In this document: positions 9,222 to 19,155 of the stretch, one piece after another
Numbering within the stretch: position 1 is the stretch's first letter
Layout: every line of letters begins with the position of its first letter
DNA from: Marinifilum sp965230805
GTDB lineage: Bacteria > Bacteroidota > Bacteroidia > Bacteroidales > Marinifilaceae
Direction of reading: 5' to 3'
DNA: 64,000 nt
Assembly (NCBI RefSeq): GCF_965230805.1
Contig: NZ_OZ246019.1
Coordinates: 310,001-374,000 of the forward strand
Translations under genes and position numbers: made by a program
The notes under the pieces: generated by a model
Databases searched by the model: none
Seen by the model: the letters and a program-made list of their open reading frames with translations, nothing else
Told to the model about the DNA's origin: nothing

Positions 9222-9512
9222 ATGATTACACGCTTTGTAAAACTTGAAATTCTATCGGAACATATTGAAGATTTCAAAATCCTGACAAGCAATGAAAAAG
9301 CAAACATCTTAGCTTTCGAAGGTTGTTCTCATTTAAAGGTTTTACAGGATCAAAACCATCCAAATATCTTCTTTACCGTAAGTCATTGGGAATCGGTAAT
9401 GGCTTTGAATAAATACCGAGAATCAGCTTTTTTTCGTAACAATTGGGAACAAGTAAAGAAATGGTTCTTAAACAAACCTGAGGCTTGGAGTCTTTCAGAA
9501 TCAATTCGCTGA
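9222..9512 (+). CDS. Antibiotic biosynthesis monooxygenase (ABM)-domain protein
   Basis: A 96-residue protein of the dimeric alpha/beta ABM fold. MITRFVKLEILSEHIEDFK opens the first strand and helix, followed by EGCSHLKVLQDQNHPNIFFTVSHWES and the helix YRESAFFRNNWEQVK. Single-domain members act as small haem- or quinol-type monooxygenases or as uncharacterised stress proteins. ATG 9222 begins at the domain edge; ATGs at 9177 and 9198 are in-frame alternatives adding 15 or 8 residues. Confidence 0.75.
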   Translation: MITRFVKLEILSEHIEDFKILTSNEKANILAFEGCSHLKVLQDQNHPNIFFTVSHWESVMALNKYRESAFFRNNWEQVKKWFLNKPEAWSLSESIR

Positions 9513-9685
9513 CACACAAGTGAAATATATATGTTTTAAATAAATAATAGAAAAAAAACACAGGATTAACAATGGTCACAATCTTAATATTTTTGCCAAA
9601 ATAAATCAATTATTTCTTAAATCTAAGTTGATCCTAAAGATGAATTGAAACTTCATATTTGTGTCGAACCACATATCGCACAATT

Positions 9686-10408
9686 ATGAAATTACGACAT
9701 TCAAATCCACACATACAATACGCAATTCAATTATTTGCGGGGTTTTTAGTTGTTGGTGCCATTCTATTGGCTTTATACAGCAAGACAGAATTTTCTATTC
9801 TTGTAAATCAGTATTCAAGTTCATTCACCGATCCAATTTTTAATGGAATCACTCAGCTAGGACTTGGAGGCTTGTTGGCTGTATTAGCAGTTGTATTGTT
9901 ATTTATAAGATACTATTACGCCATATTGTGTACAGGTATTTTAGCTGTATCCGGAATTGTAACATTTATATTTAAAAGGGTATTATTTTCTGATGCCATG
10001 CGACCTTTATATTACTTGGGCGATTTACAATTGCGTTTTCCCGCAGGAATGGAAGAACACTTTAAGCGTTCATTCCCTAGCGGTCACACAATGACCATTT
10101 TTGCTGCTGCTTTTATCCTATTTTGGGTATATCGCAATTCTCGCGTAGCAACAATCAACTTTACTATTGCTGTTTTAGTTGGTTTTTCAAGAATATATTT
10201 ATTCCAACATTTCCTTGTTGATGTTTATGTGGGAGCCATTTTAGGAGTTGCCGAATCTGTTTTGGTTGTATTAATATTTGAAAAAGTATTCAAGCTACAT
10301 AAAGTCCCAGCTCTTAGCGGATCGCTGCTTTCCAAGAAAAGAATTCCACAATTGGCATTCAAGAAAAACCGATTGGCCAATAAGAATCAATCTCCACAAA
10401 GCGCATGA
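9686..10408 (+). CDS. PAP2-family membrane phosphatase
   Basis: A 240-residue inner-membrane protein with about six hydrophobic segments and all three PAP2 phosphatase motifs: KRVLFSDAMRP (K97-P107), PSGH (131-134), and SRIYLFQHFLVD (S168 to D179 with His175). Family members dephosphorylate lipid phosphates such as undecaprenyl diphosphate or remove lipid A phosphates. ATG 9686 was preferred over an upstream TTG-type start because it opens with MKLRHSNPHIQYAIQLF directly before the first helix. The stop overlaps the next gene's start as ATGA. Operon context with ArnT-like transferases points to polyprenyl-phosphate recycling or lipid A dephosphorylation (inference). Confidence 0.88.
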   Translation: MKLRHSNPHIQYAIQLFAGFLVVGAILLALYSKTEFSILVNQYSSSFTDPIFNGITQLGLGGLLAVLAVVLLFIRYYYAILCTGILAVSGIVTFIFKRVLFSDAMRPLYYLGDLQLRFPAGMEEHFKRSFPSGHTMTIFAAAFILFWVYRNSRVATINFTIAVLVGFSRIYLFQHFLVDVYVGAILGVAESVLVVLIFEKVFKLHKVPALSGSLLSKKRIPQLAFKKNRLANKNQSPQSA

Positions 10409-12006
10409 TTCGAGGATTATCAAATCGGTCAATACAAATTTGGATACCCGTTGCCATAAGTGTTCTTGCATTGCTTTCTCTTTCGAGAGGAATTACAGGT
10501 GAAATATTTATTGTAGATGAAGCAAGAAATGCAGAATGTGCAAGAGAAATGCTTGAAAGCGATAATTACATTGTGCCGACTTATAATTATGAATTAAGGA
10601 CCGACAAGCCTCCTTTACATTATTATTTCATGATGTTGTCCTATTCCATTTTTGGAGTGTCGGAATGGGCGGCTCGTTTCTTTTCAGTGATTTTTGGTTG
10701 TCTTACCATATTAATCAGTTATTTCTTTACGAAAAGATGGATTGGATTAAAAGCTGCTATATGGACTAGTATTGTATTGCTCGCCTCTGTTCATTTTAGC
10801 ATACAATTCCACATGTCGGTACCCGACCCTTACCTGATTTTCTTTTTTACGTCCAGTATCTTTTTATTCTTCGATGCTGTAAAATCCAAACGCCATGTAT
10901 CAGCTTATTTAATGTATGTATGCATGGGTTTAGGTGCATTAACCAAAGGGCCTGTTGCTATTGCTCTGCCGGGGTTAATCATGCTACTGTTTCTGATTTT
11001 CACAAAACAATTATCCCTAAAAACCATATGGCAATTGCGACCTATCGAAGGAATATTCATTGTTCTTCTCGTTGCCCTGCCTTGGTATTGGGCTGTACAT
11101 GAACAAACCAATGGAGCATGGACTCAAGGTTTCTTTTTCGAGCACAATATCGAACGTTTTTCTTCGACAAAAGAGGGACATGGCGGAACATTTCTGGCAG
11201 CTCCACTATTTGTATTGGTGGGAATGCTACCCTTCTCTGCATTCTTTATTAGAGCCATAAAAAAAGCCATAAAAAACAAAGAAAACCATGCATTATTCAT
11301 AGCCTTAATTGCATTCTTAAGCATAGTTGGATTCTTCATGACATCCTCAACTCGATTGCCTAATTATACGGCTCCATCCTATCCGTTTTTCGCTATCGTT
11401 CTGGCTAGTTATCTATCTAAAGTAAAGAAAAGCAAATTTAAACCTGAGATCATATCCATTCTGGTTTTTGCCATTTTATTGATACCAGGTGCTTACTTTG
11501 GTTTTCAGGCAGAATCGGCATTAAAACCGCTAAGTTTATTGGCATTCCTAATTATTCCGGCAGCTATTGGAAGCTTTATAGCTTACTCTTTTTACCGAAA
11601 GCATAAAGCTCAATTTGCTTTGCAGTCTATTGCCATAGGATTTATTGTAACCTCAATGGTTTTATCGCAGCTAATGTATTCAAATGTGGCAGCTCAAAAT
11701 CCTGTTGACAAGACCATCGCGCTAACCGGGCATAACACTCCATTGGCTTATTACAAAAAGTTTAATCAGTCTTTCCCGTTCTATCTGCGCAAGAGGGTTT
11801 CCCATTTAAAAACGCCAGATGAATTAAAAGATTTTCTGAGCAAGAATACAAATGCTATTGTAATCACACAACGAAAACGACTAAGAGATATTGAATACAG
11901 TACTTACGCAAAAAAAATATTTGAACAAAAAGACCTTTTCGAAGGACGCACAACAGTGGTTTTACAATCGCTGATAAAAACAGAAAAACAAACAAGTAAA
12001 TTATGA
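10405..12006 (+). CDS. ArnT-like polyprenyl-phosphate glycosyltransferase (GT39/GT83), first of three
   Basis: A 533-residue polytopic membrane protein. The first periplasmic loop has the family motif EARNAECAREMLES (acidic residues used in catalysis) followed by TDKPPLHYYFMMLSYSIFG. About ten to twelve hydrophobic segments follow, and then a soluble tail. ArnT-type enzymes move a sugar from a polyprenyl phosphate donor to lipid A or another acceptor on the periplasmic face. It is coupled by ATGA to the PAP2 gene upstream and by ATGA to the ArnC-like GT2 gene, a probable donor-maker downstream. The sugar and acceptor are unknown. Confidence 0.9.
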   Translation: MIRGLSNRSIQIWIPVAISVLALLSLSRGITGEIFIVDEARNAECAREMLESDNYIVPTYNYELRTDKPPLHYYFMMLSYSIFGVSEWAARFFSVIFGCLTILISYFFTKRWIGLKAAIWTSIVLLASVHFSIQFHMSVPDPYLIFFFTSSIFLFFDAVKSKRHVSAYLMYVCMGLGALTKGPVAIALPGLIMLLFLIFTKQLSLKTIWQLRPIEGIFIVLLVALPWYWAVHEQTNGAWTQGFFFEHNIERFSSTKEGHGGTFLAAPLFVLVGMLPFSAFFIRAIKKAIKNKENHALFIALIAFLSIVGFFMTSSTRLPNYTAPSYPFFAIVLASYLSKVKKSKFKPEIISILVFAILLIPGAYFGFQAESALKPLSLLAFLIIPAAIGSFIAYSFYRKHKAQFALQSIAIGFIVTSMVLSQLMYSNVAAQNPVDKTIALTGHNTPLAYYKKFNQSFPFYLRKRVSHLKTPDELKDFLSKNTNAIVITQRKRLRDIEYSTYAKKIFEQKDLFEGRTTVVLQSLIKTEKQTSKL

Positions 12007-12968
12007 AAAAATTAAGTCTCGTTATTTGCGTTTACAACGAGGAAGAGAACATTATTCCTTTAAGCGAACAAATCGTAGATAGTTTAAACGATTACGATTT
12101 TGAAGCCATATTCGTAGATGACGGCTCAACCGACCAAACACGTAAAAGAATTTTATCAATTCCTGATGATAGATTTATCATGGTTCAGTTGAGGAAAAAT
12201 TACGGACAAAGCTCTGCTTTAGCCGCTGGTATTGCACAAGCTGAAGGTGAATATGTAGTAACCTTGGATGGAGATCTTCAAAACGATCCATCCGACATTC
12301 CCGCAATGTTAAAGCTTGCTGAAGATGAAGATTGGGATTTGGTTGCCGGTATTCGTGCCAAAAGGCAAGATGGGATGTTTCTGCGATTGATCCCAAGTAA
12401 AATCGCTAACTTTTTTATTAGAAAGTACACAGGCGTTAAAATGAAAGACTATGGATGTACTTTAAAAGTTTACAAACAAGAAATTGCGAAAGATTTAGGT
12501 CTTTATGGTGAGCTACACCGCTTTATTCCTGTATTGGCAAGTCTTGAAGGAGCTACCATTACTCAAATGCCCGTAAAACACCATGCACGTCAATTTGGTA
12601 AATCCAAATACAACTTAAATCGTACCTTTAAGGTGGTAAGCGATTTAATGCTTATGGTTTTCATGAAAAAATACATGCAAAAGCCAATGCATATTTTCGG
12701 TGGTTATGGTATTGCCATGATGATTATTGGTGGTTTAATTAATGTATACCTGTTGGTTTTAAAGCTAATGGGACAGGATATCTGGGGAAAACCACTTTTG
12801 ATTTTGGGTTTGCTATTAATGGTAGCCGGTATTCAAATCATCACCATAGGTATTGTATCGGAAATACAAGTAAGAACCTATTTCGAATCGCAAAACAAAA
12901 CACCATTTAAAGTTAGAAGAGTTGTTAAAACAAGTGATAAATACGAATTTTCTAAAGGCGCTTGTTAA
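12003..12968 (+). CDS. ArnC/DPM-like GT2 glycosyltransferase with two C-terminal membrane helices
   Basis: A 321-residue enzyme. The N-terminal GT-A domain has SLVICVYNEEENI, then IFVDDGSTDQTR and LDGDLQNDPSDIP (the DxD-like metal site). The processive-type signature is LRKNYGQSSALAAGI. Two hydrophobic segments lie near 230-255 and 265-290. ArnC and dolichol-phosphate mannose synthase homologues make polyprenyl-phosphate sugars, which would supply the three ArnT-like enzymes encoded around it. It overlaps the upstream gene by ATGA and its last 35 bases overlap the likely GTG start of the next gene. Confidence 0.92.
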   Translation: MKKLSLVICVYNEEENIIPLSEQIVDSLNDYDFEAIFVDDGSTDQTRKRILSIPDDRFIMVQLRKNYGQSSALAAGIAQAEGEYVVTLDGDLQNDPSDIPAMLKLAEDEDWDLVAGIRAKRQDGMFLRLIPSKIANFFIRKYTGVKMKDYGCTLKVYKQEIAKDLGLYGELHRFIPVLASLEGATITQMPVKHHARQFGKSKYNLNRTFKVVSDLMLMVFMKKYMQKPMHIFGGYGIAMMIIGGLINVYLLVLKLMGQDIWGKPLLILGLLLMVAGIQIITIGIVSEIQVRTYFESQNKTPFKVRRVVKTSDKYEFSKGAC

Positions 12969-13826
12969 GATTATAATATCTGCACTAGCCCTTTATTTTG
13001 TTTTTACCAAAATACCTTTTGCCGAGGTATGGAACAAATCAAAGACGTTAACCTTGCCATAATTCTTGCAGCTGCTGTATTGTTTATTCTTTCGAAAACA
13101 GTAGCTGCATATCGTCTGTTAATCTATTTCAGATCAATAGACGTGAAGTTGGATCATATCTCAAACCTAAAATTGTACCTACTGGGGATGTTTTACAATT
13201 TATTTCTTCCCGGAGGTATTGGTGGCGACGGTTACAAAATATACTTGCTTAAAAAACAAGGGTTCAATAATGTGAAAAGATTAATCGGTTCATCATTGGT
13301 GGATCGCTTAAGTGGATTGCATGCCTTGTTTTGCTTACTGGTAATCATTTTTGTACTATGTCCGTTTCAAATCGACTACAAGTATGCAGTTTTACTTTTA
13401 ATTCCTGTTTCTTATGCAGTTTATTACCTGTTCGTTGCTAAGCTTTTTCCATACTTAAAAGGAACTACAAAGAAAACTTTTCTATACTCTTTGATCGTTC
13501 AAAGCTTGCAGTTGATTACGGCCTTTCTGCTACTTACGGCTTTAGGGCAAAGCTCAAATCTACCCGGATACTTGTTCTTATTTTTAAGCTCTTCGGTAGT
13601 AGCAGCTCTTCCTTTAACCATTGGCGGAATAGGAGGTAGAGAATTTACCGCCTATATTGGTGCCGATTTGTTGCACTTAAATGTAGACATTGCCATTGCT
13701 GTAAGCTTGTATTTTTACATCATTACAGCCATTGTATCCTTTGCGGGGATTTATTACATGATTAGTCCTTTTGAGAAACAATTCCACTCCAAAGAACTAT
13801 CCATTGAACAAACTACAAACTCATGA
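12934..13826 (+). pseudogene. UPF0104 / LPG-synthase-TM-like membrane protein with an apparent -1 frameshift
   Basis: The long open frame runs from ATG 13029 (265 residues). It carries the family's FNLFLPGGIGGDGYKIY, SSLVDRLSG and ALPLTIGGIGGREF motifs. The normal N-terminus is missing from that frame but is present one frame over: GTG 12934 gives MINTNFLKALVKIII, then SALALYFVFTKIPFAEVWN, ending at 13040, just where the main frame takes over (QIKDVNLAII). Joining the two gives about 297 residues, the usual family size. Explanations are a one-base deletion near 13030-13040, a sequencing error, or recoding. Family members are membrane proteins linked to lipid or polyprenyl-linked substrate translocation or aminoacylation. 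Here a flippase-like role in the glycan operon is inference. It ends with an ATGA overlap with the next gene. Confidence 0.75.
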
Positions 13827-15520
13827 CTCAAAATAAATACATATACTACACCCTTTATGCACTAATTGGTCTAACTTACTTTTTTGGATTATTTGTGCAT
13901 CAAACTGCCGATGCGGGTAAATACGCAGCCATTAGCCGCACACTATTGGAAAGCGGAGATTGGATTAACCTAAAATCTCATGGAATGCCATACGACCAAA
14001 AACCACCGCTTTTGTTTTGGTTGGGAGCCATTTCCTTTAAACTGTTTGGTTACTACAACTGGGCTTTTAAACTACCCACTTTATTATTCTCGGCGCTAGG
14101 TATTTATTCCATTTTTCGTTTAGGTAAACTACTGTACAACGAAGCAACTGGAAAGTTAGCTGCTTTGGTTTTTGTAACAACCGAAATGTGCTTTCTCTAT
14201 AATATGGATATCCATACTGATGCACTACTAACCGCCAATGTAATTTTTGGGATATGGCAAGTAATGGAATATTTAAAAAATAAAAAATGGCATCATTTTG
14301 TTCTTGGATTTGTGGGTATTGGTCTAGCTATGATGTCGAAAGGACCAATTGGCTTGGCCGTACCTGTTTTTGCCATAGGAACACACCTCCTACTACATCG
14401 CGATTTCAAAAACATATTCAACTGGCGTTGGATATTGGCAGCCTTTATACTCTTACTGGTAATATCTCCTGCTTTGGCTGGATTATATGGTCAGCTAGGT
14501 ATTGAAGGAGTTAAGTTTTATTTCTGGACAAATATGGCAGGCCGTATTGATGGTTCTTATGCAGGTGGAAATACCGATTATTTCTTCTACATACACACCA
14601 TGGCCTACATCCTTCTGCCTTGGTCGATTTTTGCATTGATTGCATTGTTTATGGAGTTTAGAGAGCATTCGTTAAAAAAATGGAAAGCTTTACCAAACGA
14701 TGAATTTGTAACTTTAGGAGGTAGTGTTTTATTTTTAATTGTACTATCAATGGCCAAAGGGAAAGCACCTCATTACATGATGATTGTTACCCCCTTAATA
14801 TCCATCTACACTGCTAAATGGATACTTAAAATTCAGGAATCCGATAATTATCCAAGACTAAAGAAAATTCTTAATCCGATTCATTTTGGATCATTGCTAA
14901 TTCTTTGGGCAATTGCCTTTTTTATTCCCACTTACATTTGGCCAACTACTACATGGTATGTATGGCTTCCGGTAGCTCTGGCATTCGTAATGTTTTGCTA
15001 TTATTTCTTTAGGAAAAAGAATTTTCATCATCTAAAAGTTACCACCATTCTATCGGTAACTGCTTTAAACATTGTACTGTTCACGGTAATGCTACCATCC
15101 ATGTTCGATTATATGGCATCGGTTCAGATGTGCAAAACCTACAATGCCGAGGCTAAGGATTCGGATATCTTATACAGCTATAAATGTGAGCACGATGAAG
15201 TTTACTTTTATGCCAAAAGCGAAAGTCATTACGTGCACAACAGCAATCAGTTGAATGCTATTCTTAATCAAAACACCTCTTGGGTTTATACCAATAAGGA
15301 AGGCTTAGAAGAGATTCAAAGCAGCAATGTAAAGCTTGAAAAACTATATACGTACGATCATAAAAAAGTATCGAAACCAAAATTTAAATTTATTTGGCCT
15401 GCTACTCGTCAAGCATCTTTACAACAAAGATATTTGGTGAAAGTTGGTAATGCATCAACGGCACAAACCATTAAAAGGCATTATAGTCGAGGAAATCGAG
15501 ATCTAAAAAACATTCAGTAA
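13823..15520 (+). CDS. ArnT-like polyprenyl-phosphate glycosyltransferase (GT39/GT83), second of three
   Basis: A 565-residue polytopic protein. The first loop carries QTADAGKYAAISRTLLESGDW, so the usual D/E pair reads D-A, followed by YDQKPPLLFWLGAISFKLFG. Multiple hydrophobic segments lead into a soluble C-terminal domain of about 130 residues containing YSYKCEHDEVYFYAKSES. It is the second ArnT-like enzyme in the operon and shares only the family frame with its neighbours. A different acceptor or sugar is likely (inference). It starts within the stop of the preceding gene. Confidence 0.87.
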   Translation: MTQNKYIYYTLYALIGLTYFFGLFVHQTADAGKYAAISRTLLESGDWINLKSHGMPYDQKPPLLFWLGAISFKLFGYYNWAFKLPTLLFSALGIYSIFRLGKLLYNEATGKLAALVFVTTEMCFLYNMDIHTDALLTANVIFGIWQVMEYLKNKKWHHFVLGFVGIGLAMMSKGPIGLAVPVFAIGTHLLLHRDFKNIFNWRWILAAFILLLVISPALAGLYGQLGIEGVKFYFWTNMAGRIDGSYAGGNTDYFFYIHTMAYILLPWSIFALIALFMEFREHSLKKWKALPNDEFVTLGGSVLFLIVLSMAKGKAPHYMMIVTPLISIYTAKWILKIQESDNYPRLKKILNPIHFGSLLILWAIAFFIPTYIWPTTTWYVWLPVALAFVMFCYYFFRKKNFHHLKVTTILSVTALNIVLFTVMLPSMFDYMASVQMCKTYNAEAKDSDILYSYKCEHDEVYFYAKSESHYVHNSNQLNAILNQNTSWVYTNKEGLEEIQSSNVKLEKLYTYDHKKVSKPKFKFIWPATRQASLQQRYLVKVGNASTAQTIKRHYSRGNRDLKNIQ

Positions 15521-15530
15521 ATAGAGTTCT

Positions 15531-17150
15531 ATGTCTACTTTCTTTATACGCAAGCTTATTGCTTCAAAAAACGGATCTGCATTAAGCATTTCCGTTTTAT
15601 TTTTTGTTCTTATTGCGCCATTCGCTTTAAGCTACCTGTTTCATCATCCCGATGAAAAGCATTACACCAATGCAGTAATTGCAATGTTGGGGAACGGAGA
15701 TTACCTCACTCCTACCTATCCCGATGGAAGCCTTCGGTTTCTAAAACCGATTTTTACATATTGGACTTTATTGGCTGGCTATTTCACTTTTGGAGTATCC
15801 GAATTTAGTTCTCGTATACCTTCTTTGCTGGGCGCTTCTGTATTTTTATTTTTCTTTTTTAAGCAGTTAAAATTGATATTCAACAGCGAACGAACAGCCA
15901 TCTTGTCAACATTGATATTGGCTTCCAATCCCTTGTATATCATGTGTTCCTCACGAAATATCCCTGATATTTGGCTTTGCATTTTTCTATCGCTGATGGG
16001 AATAGCATCCATCCGATTATTAAAAGGCAAAGGAAAAACATCCCATTCCATTGCCTTATTTTATTTGGGTGCATCTTTGGCAACTGCAACAAAAGGGCTA
16101 CCCGCATTAGCCTACTCATCAGTAAGTTTAGCATTCCTACTTTTCAATCCATGGAACAGAATTGCAATCAAACACTTTATATCGCCTTACTGGATCCCCA
16201 TAGCGGCATTCATTGCGAGCTTTTGGTATGTGGCTATGTATCTTCAGCACGGGCAATTGGCAGTAGATGCGTTCCTTAACGACCAGGTAAACGAACGTGT
16301 TGGCAGTAGCTCATTATCTTACCTTAAAGGCTTTGGTTTAAGCATCGTTTTTCTTCTGGCATATCCATTGGCGTGGCTATTTCAGACCAATGACTTATTT
16401 ACAATTAAAATAAGGCAGAAGGCAAAAAGCGAAGAGCTATTTATACTATTATGGATTTCGCTTACCATTCTGTTTTGCACTGCTGTATCGCCAATGTACG
16501 ACAGGTACATTTTACCTGTAGTTCCATTGCTTTCGGTACTAATTGCATTAAAAATTAATCCTGAAAAAGTAAGAGCACTTACAATTGGCACGCTCGTATT
16601 TCGCATACTATTCATCATAGCTGCAATTGCTGCACTTTTCTCGATTTGGCTATTTCAGGCCGAATATTATATCATATTGATTTTGGCAGTTATCCTTTTT
16701 ATTAATGTTTATACTTACATCTATCAATCAAAAGAGTTTCAAATATTTGTTCAAACAAGCAGCTTGTTTGGTTTGATGTTTGTAATGCTCTCTCCCTATA
16801 TTTTCCCTCATCAGGCCAATCAAATTATCAGCTATTTTGAAAAGAAAGGCCAACACAACCTTTCCATTTACGATAACAAAAAAGTAGCAGCCAAACTAAG
16901 GGTAAATGGCAATTCACACTTCCATGTCAACGAACTGTTCTCCGATAATACAACTGAAAGCTACATTATTAAGGACAAGGATTATTTTATGCAATCCGTA
17001 CAAGGCCATATAACTGATACAATATCCTACAACTGGAGAGGATTTCCCATCGAAAAAATGATTGAATACCGATTAAATGGCAAGCTTAAAGACCTAAAGA
17101 AAGAATCATCTGAGAAATACTTCTTGATACAAAATAGCATTAAGAAATAG
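15531..17150 (+). CDS. ArnT-like polyprenyl-phosphate glycosyltransferase (GT39/GT83), third of three
   Basis: A 539-residue membrane protein. A short N-terminus and first helix lead into HHPDEKHYTNAVIAMLGNGDYLTP, with a D-E acidic pair, then LRFLKPIFTYWTLLAGYFTFG. The segment ATKGLPALAYSSVSLAFLLF and further helices follow, ending in a soluble domain. It starts 10 bases after the second ArnT-like gene and is the last clear gene of the operon. No terminator was identified immediately after it. The 17151-17475 stretch holds only a doubtful short ORF and a minus-strand terminator. Confidence 0.87.
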   Translation: MSTFFIRKLIASKNGSALSISVLFFVLIAPFALSYLFHHPDEKHYTNAVIAMLGNGDYLTPTYPDGSLRFLKPIFTYWTLLAGYFTFGVSEFSSRIPSLLGASVFLFFFFKQLKLIFNSERTAILSTLILASNPLYIMCSSRNIPDIWLCIFLSLMGIASIRLLKGKGKTSHSIALFYLGASLATATKGLPALAYSSVSLAFLLFNPWNRIAIKHFISPYWIPIAAFIASFWYVAMYLQHGQLAVDAFLNDQVNERVGSSSLSYLKGFGLSIVFLLAYPLAWLFQTNDLFTIKIRQKAKSEELFILLWISLTILFCTAVSPMYDRYILPVVPLLSVLIALKINPEKVRALTIGTLVFRILFIIAAIAALFSIWLFQAEYYIILILAVILFINVYTYIYQSKEFQIFVQTSSLFGLMFVMLSPYIFPHQANQIISYFEKKGQHNLSIYDNKKVAAKLRVNGNSHFHVNELFSDNTTESYIIKDKDYFMQSVQGHITDTISYNWRGFPIEKMIEYRLNGKLKDLKKESSEKYFLIQNSIKK

Positions 17151-17420
17151 TTCAATCCTTATGATGATCCTAACCGGGGAGGAACAAAGTGAAGTTTTGC
17201 TTAGTTTAATGGCAGAACTCTTCCCTTTTAGGAGATATTGCGACAGCCAAAGGGATACTTTTATTCCGATTTGTTACGAAAAAGAAGGCGACTTATTTCA
17301 TGCTAGTAGTATAAAAATGGTGTTCAAATCTTTTTTACCTTTTCAGCCTTTTGCCTGTTGGCAGTATCCCTTACAAGAAAATCGCATTTAATAAACACGA
17401 TGGCAAATCGCTGTAAAAGC

Positions 17421-17452
17421 CAAAAAAAGGGCCTCGCCCACGCAAGCCCCTT
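17421..17452 (-). terminator. Probable terminator of the purple acid phosphatase gene
   Basis: On the minus strand, GGGCTT...AGGCCC forms a short G+C-rich stem followed by TTTTTTT, 25 bases after the stop of the gene ending at 17476. The stem is short, hence moderate confidence. Confidence 0.5.
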
Positions 17453-17475
17453 ATTGGTTAATAGTTAATTACAGT

Positions 17476-18864
17476 CTAAGTATTCGCCTGTAAATTGTTT
17501 TTTCTATTGTCTAATTTAATCTGATATTCTTGCAATTCTTTTTCCGATCGATTCTCTTTGTAAGCTCGTGGTAAATTCAATCTTTCGTCTTGTCCTTCCG
17601 GTATCAACTCAATTAATTCTTTATTTCCTTTTTCATCTTTTTGCAAGATAAACTGGTCGTACAGATTGCCGTTCACAGTATAAGTCGAAAACAGAATCGA
17701 GTTCTCTTTCACATCTACTTTTTGATACAATTGAGTGCTTGATGCCATGCGTTGCATCTCTTCTTTTGGCTCTGCCACATACATTTTAGAACCTGCCACC
17801 GAAGTTACATATACTGGTCCTTTATTTTCTGTTTCGGTAAGAAAACCAGTACGTCCGTAAGTATGATCATGTCCCTGCAACACCAAATCAACATCATATT
17901 TATCGAAAACAGGTTTAACCAAATTTTTCAACTCATCATTATTTCGCCCTTTTCGGTTCGACAAAAATGGATGATGCAAAGTAACAACACTCCATTTGTA
18001 TGGGTTATTTGCCAAGGTCTCTTCCAGCCAATCACGCTGTTTCTCGTACGATCCCATAATGCCATCGCTCATTCCTTCGGTATCAAGCACCACAAAACGC
18101 ACTCCCTGGTAATCGAAATAATAAACCGAAGCTTGCAAGCCTTCCGGACCGTTTGTAGGAAAGTTAAACTGATATTTCCAATGCTCGCCCAAACCGCCAA
18201 TCAGCTGTCGTTTGTATTCATGATTACCAGCTGCAGCCATTACAGGAACCGAAGCATAAATCCAATCGCCCGATTCGAACCATTCACCCCATTGGTTATC
18301 TTCCGGATCGTTTACCAAATCTCCTCCAAACAACATAAATGCAGCATCTGTACATGATGTGTAAGCATTACGGATTACTCTTGAGCAGTGTTGCTTAATA
18401 CCGTTTTGCAAATCGCCAAAATATAAAAAGGAGAAATCGTCGGCCTCGCTCTTGGCAGTCGTAAACTGAAACCACTCACTCCAATTCTTGCCATCGCCAA
18501 CACGATACATGTAATTGGTTTCAGGCAGTAAATCAGTCATGGTAGCGCAATGGTAATTGGCCTCGTTAACATCCGATTTAAATGTTTTAGTTATCGCTTT
18601 CTTTTGAGTAGGATCTAAAATCTCATCGGCTGAATTAACTGCTTTCACCCATTGTACCATTCCCGATTTTACATCAACACTAGTACGCCATGTTACAGCT
18701 TGCGAATTGTGAACCGCATTGTTCCAGGTTAATACAATTCTTTCCGGATTTACATGGGGGGGATACTTCTCAACCTTCGATTCTGTACTGTAACTGCCTG
18801 CAAAAAACAGCACCACTGCTATAACAGCTACAATCAGAATGTTTAACTTATTCAATCTTTTCAT
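17476..18864 (-). CDS. Purple acid phosphatase-like metallophosphoesterase, exported
   Basis: A 462-residue protein with an N-terminal membrane or signal segment (LNILIVAVIAVVLFFAGSY). A fibronectin-like purple-acid-phosphatase N-domain follows (PERIVLTWNNAVHNSQAVTW...). The metallophosphatase core has YFGDLQNG, GGDLVND, AAGNHEY, VVTLHHPFLSNRKG and LQGHDHTYGR, which supply the dinuclear metal ligands. The family hydrolyses phosphate mono- or diesters outside the cytoplasm. It is monocistronic, with a perfect -7 box upstream and a terminator downstream. Confidence 0.9.
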   Translation of the reverse strand: MKRLNKLNILIVAVIAVVLFFAGSYSTESKVEKYPPHVNPERIVLTWNNAVHNSQAVTWRTSVDVKSGMVQWVKAVNSADEILDPTQKKAITKTFKSDVNEANYHCATMTDLLPETNYMYRVGDGKNWSEWFQFTTAKSEADDFSFLYFGDLQNGIKQHCSRVIRNAYTSCTDAAFMLFGGDLVNDPEDNQWGEWFESGDWIYASVPVMAAAGNHEYKRQLIGGLGEHWKYQFNFPTNGPEGLQASVYYFDYQGVRFVVLDTEGMSDGIMGSYEKQRDWLEETLANNPYKWSVVTLHHPFLSNRKGRNNDELKNLVKPVFDKYDVDLVLQGHDHTYGRTGFLTETENKGPVYVTSVAGSKMYVAEPKEEMQRMASSTQLYQKVDVKENSILFSTYTVNGNLYDQFILQKDEKGNKELIELIPEGQDERLNLPRAYKENRSEKELQEYQIKLDNRKNNLQANT

Positions 18865-18887
18865 GATAGTGGGATAATTGGTTTATA

Positions 18888-18895
18888 CAAAAATA
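18888..18895 (-). promoter_or_regulatory. -7 box (TATTTTTG) upstream of the purple acid phosphatase gene
   Basis: A perfect TAnnTTTG match on the minus strand, 24 bases before the ATG. A convincing -33 TTG at the usual distance was not found. The remaining 18896-19155 stretch shows nothing else clear. Confidence 0.4.
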
Positions 18896-19155
18896 TCATC
18901 CATCTGCCATTATTAGATTAATTCAATCAGAACGAAATTTCATTAAAATATTAGCAGAAATCCCCCTCTTTAAACTTATTCTAAAATTTCTGTTACAATT
19001 TTGTAGGGTAATCATTTCAAATAAATTAAGCGACTGGTAATAACTTTTTTTACCCTTCGACGTATATTTTCTGCATAAATATTAAGCTTGTATTCATTAC
19101 TGCAAAAAATACTACTACCAATCATTACAATCTTAAACTACCATTTACATTGCTT

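Noticed and set aside
17161..17391. 76-residue ORF after the third ArnT-like gene
   Set aside because: Composition is atypical and no family motif is visible; the stretch reads like intergenic DNA. It could still be a real short gene.
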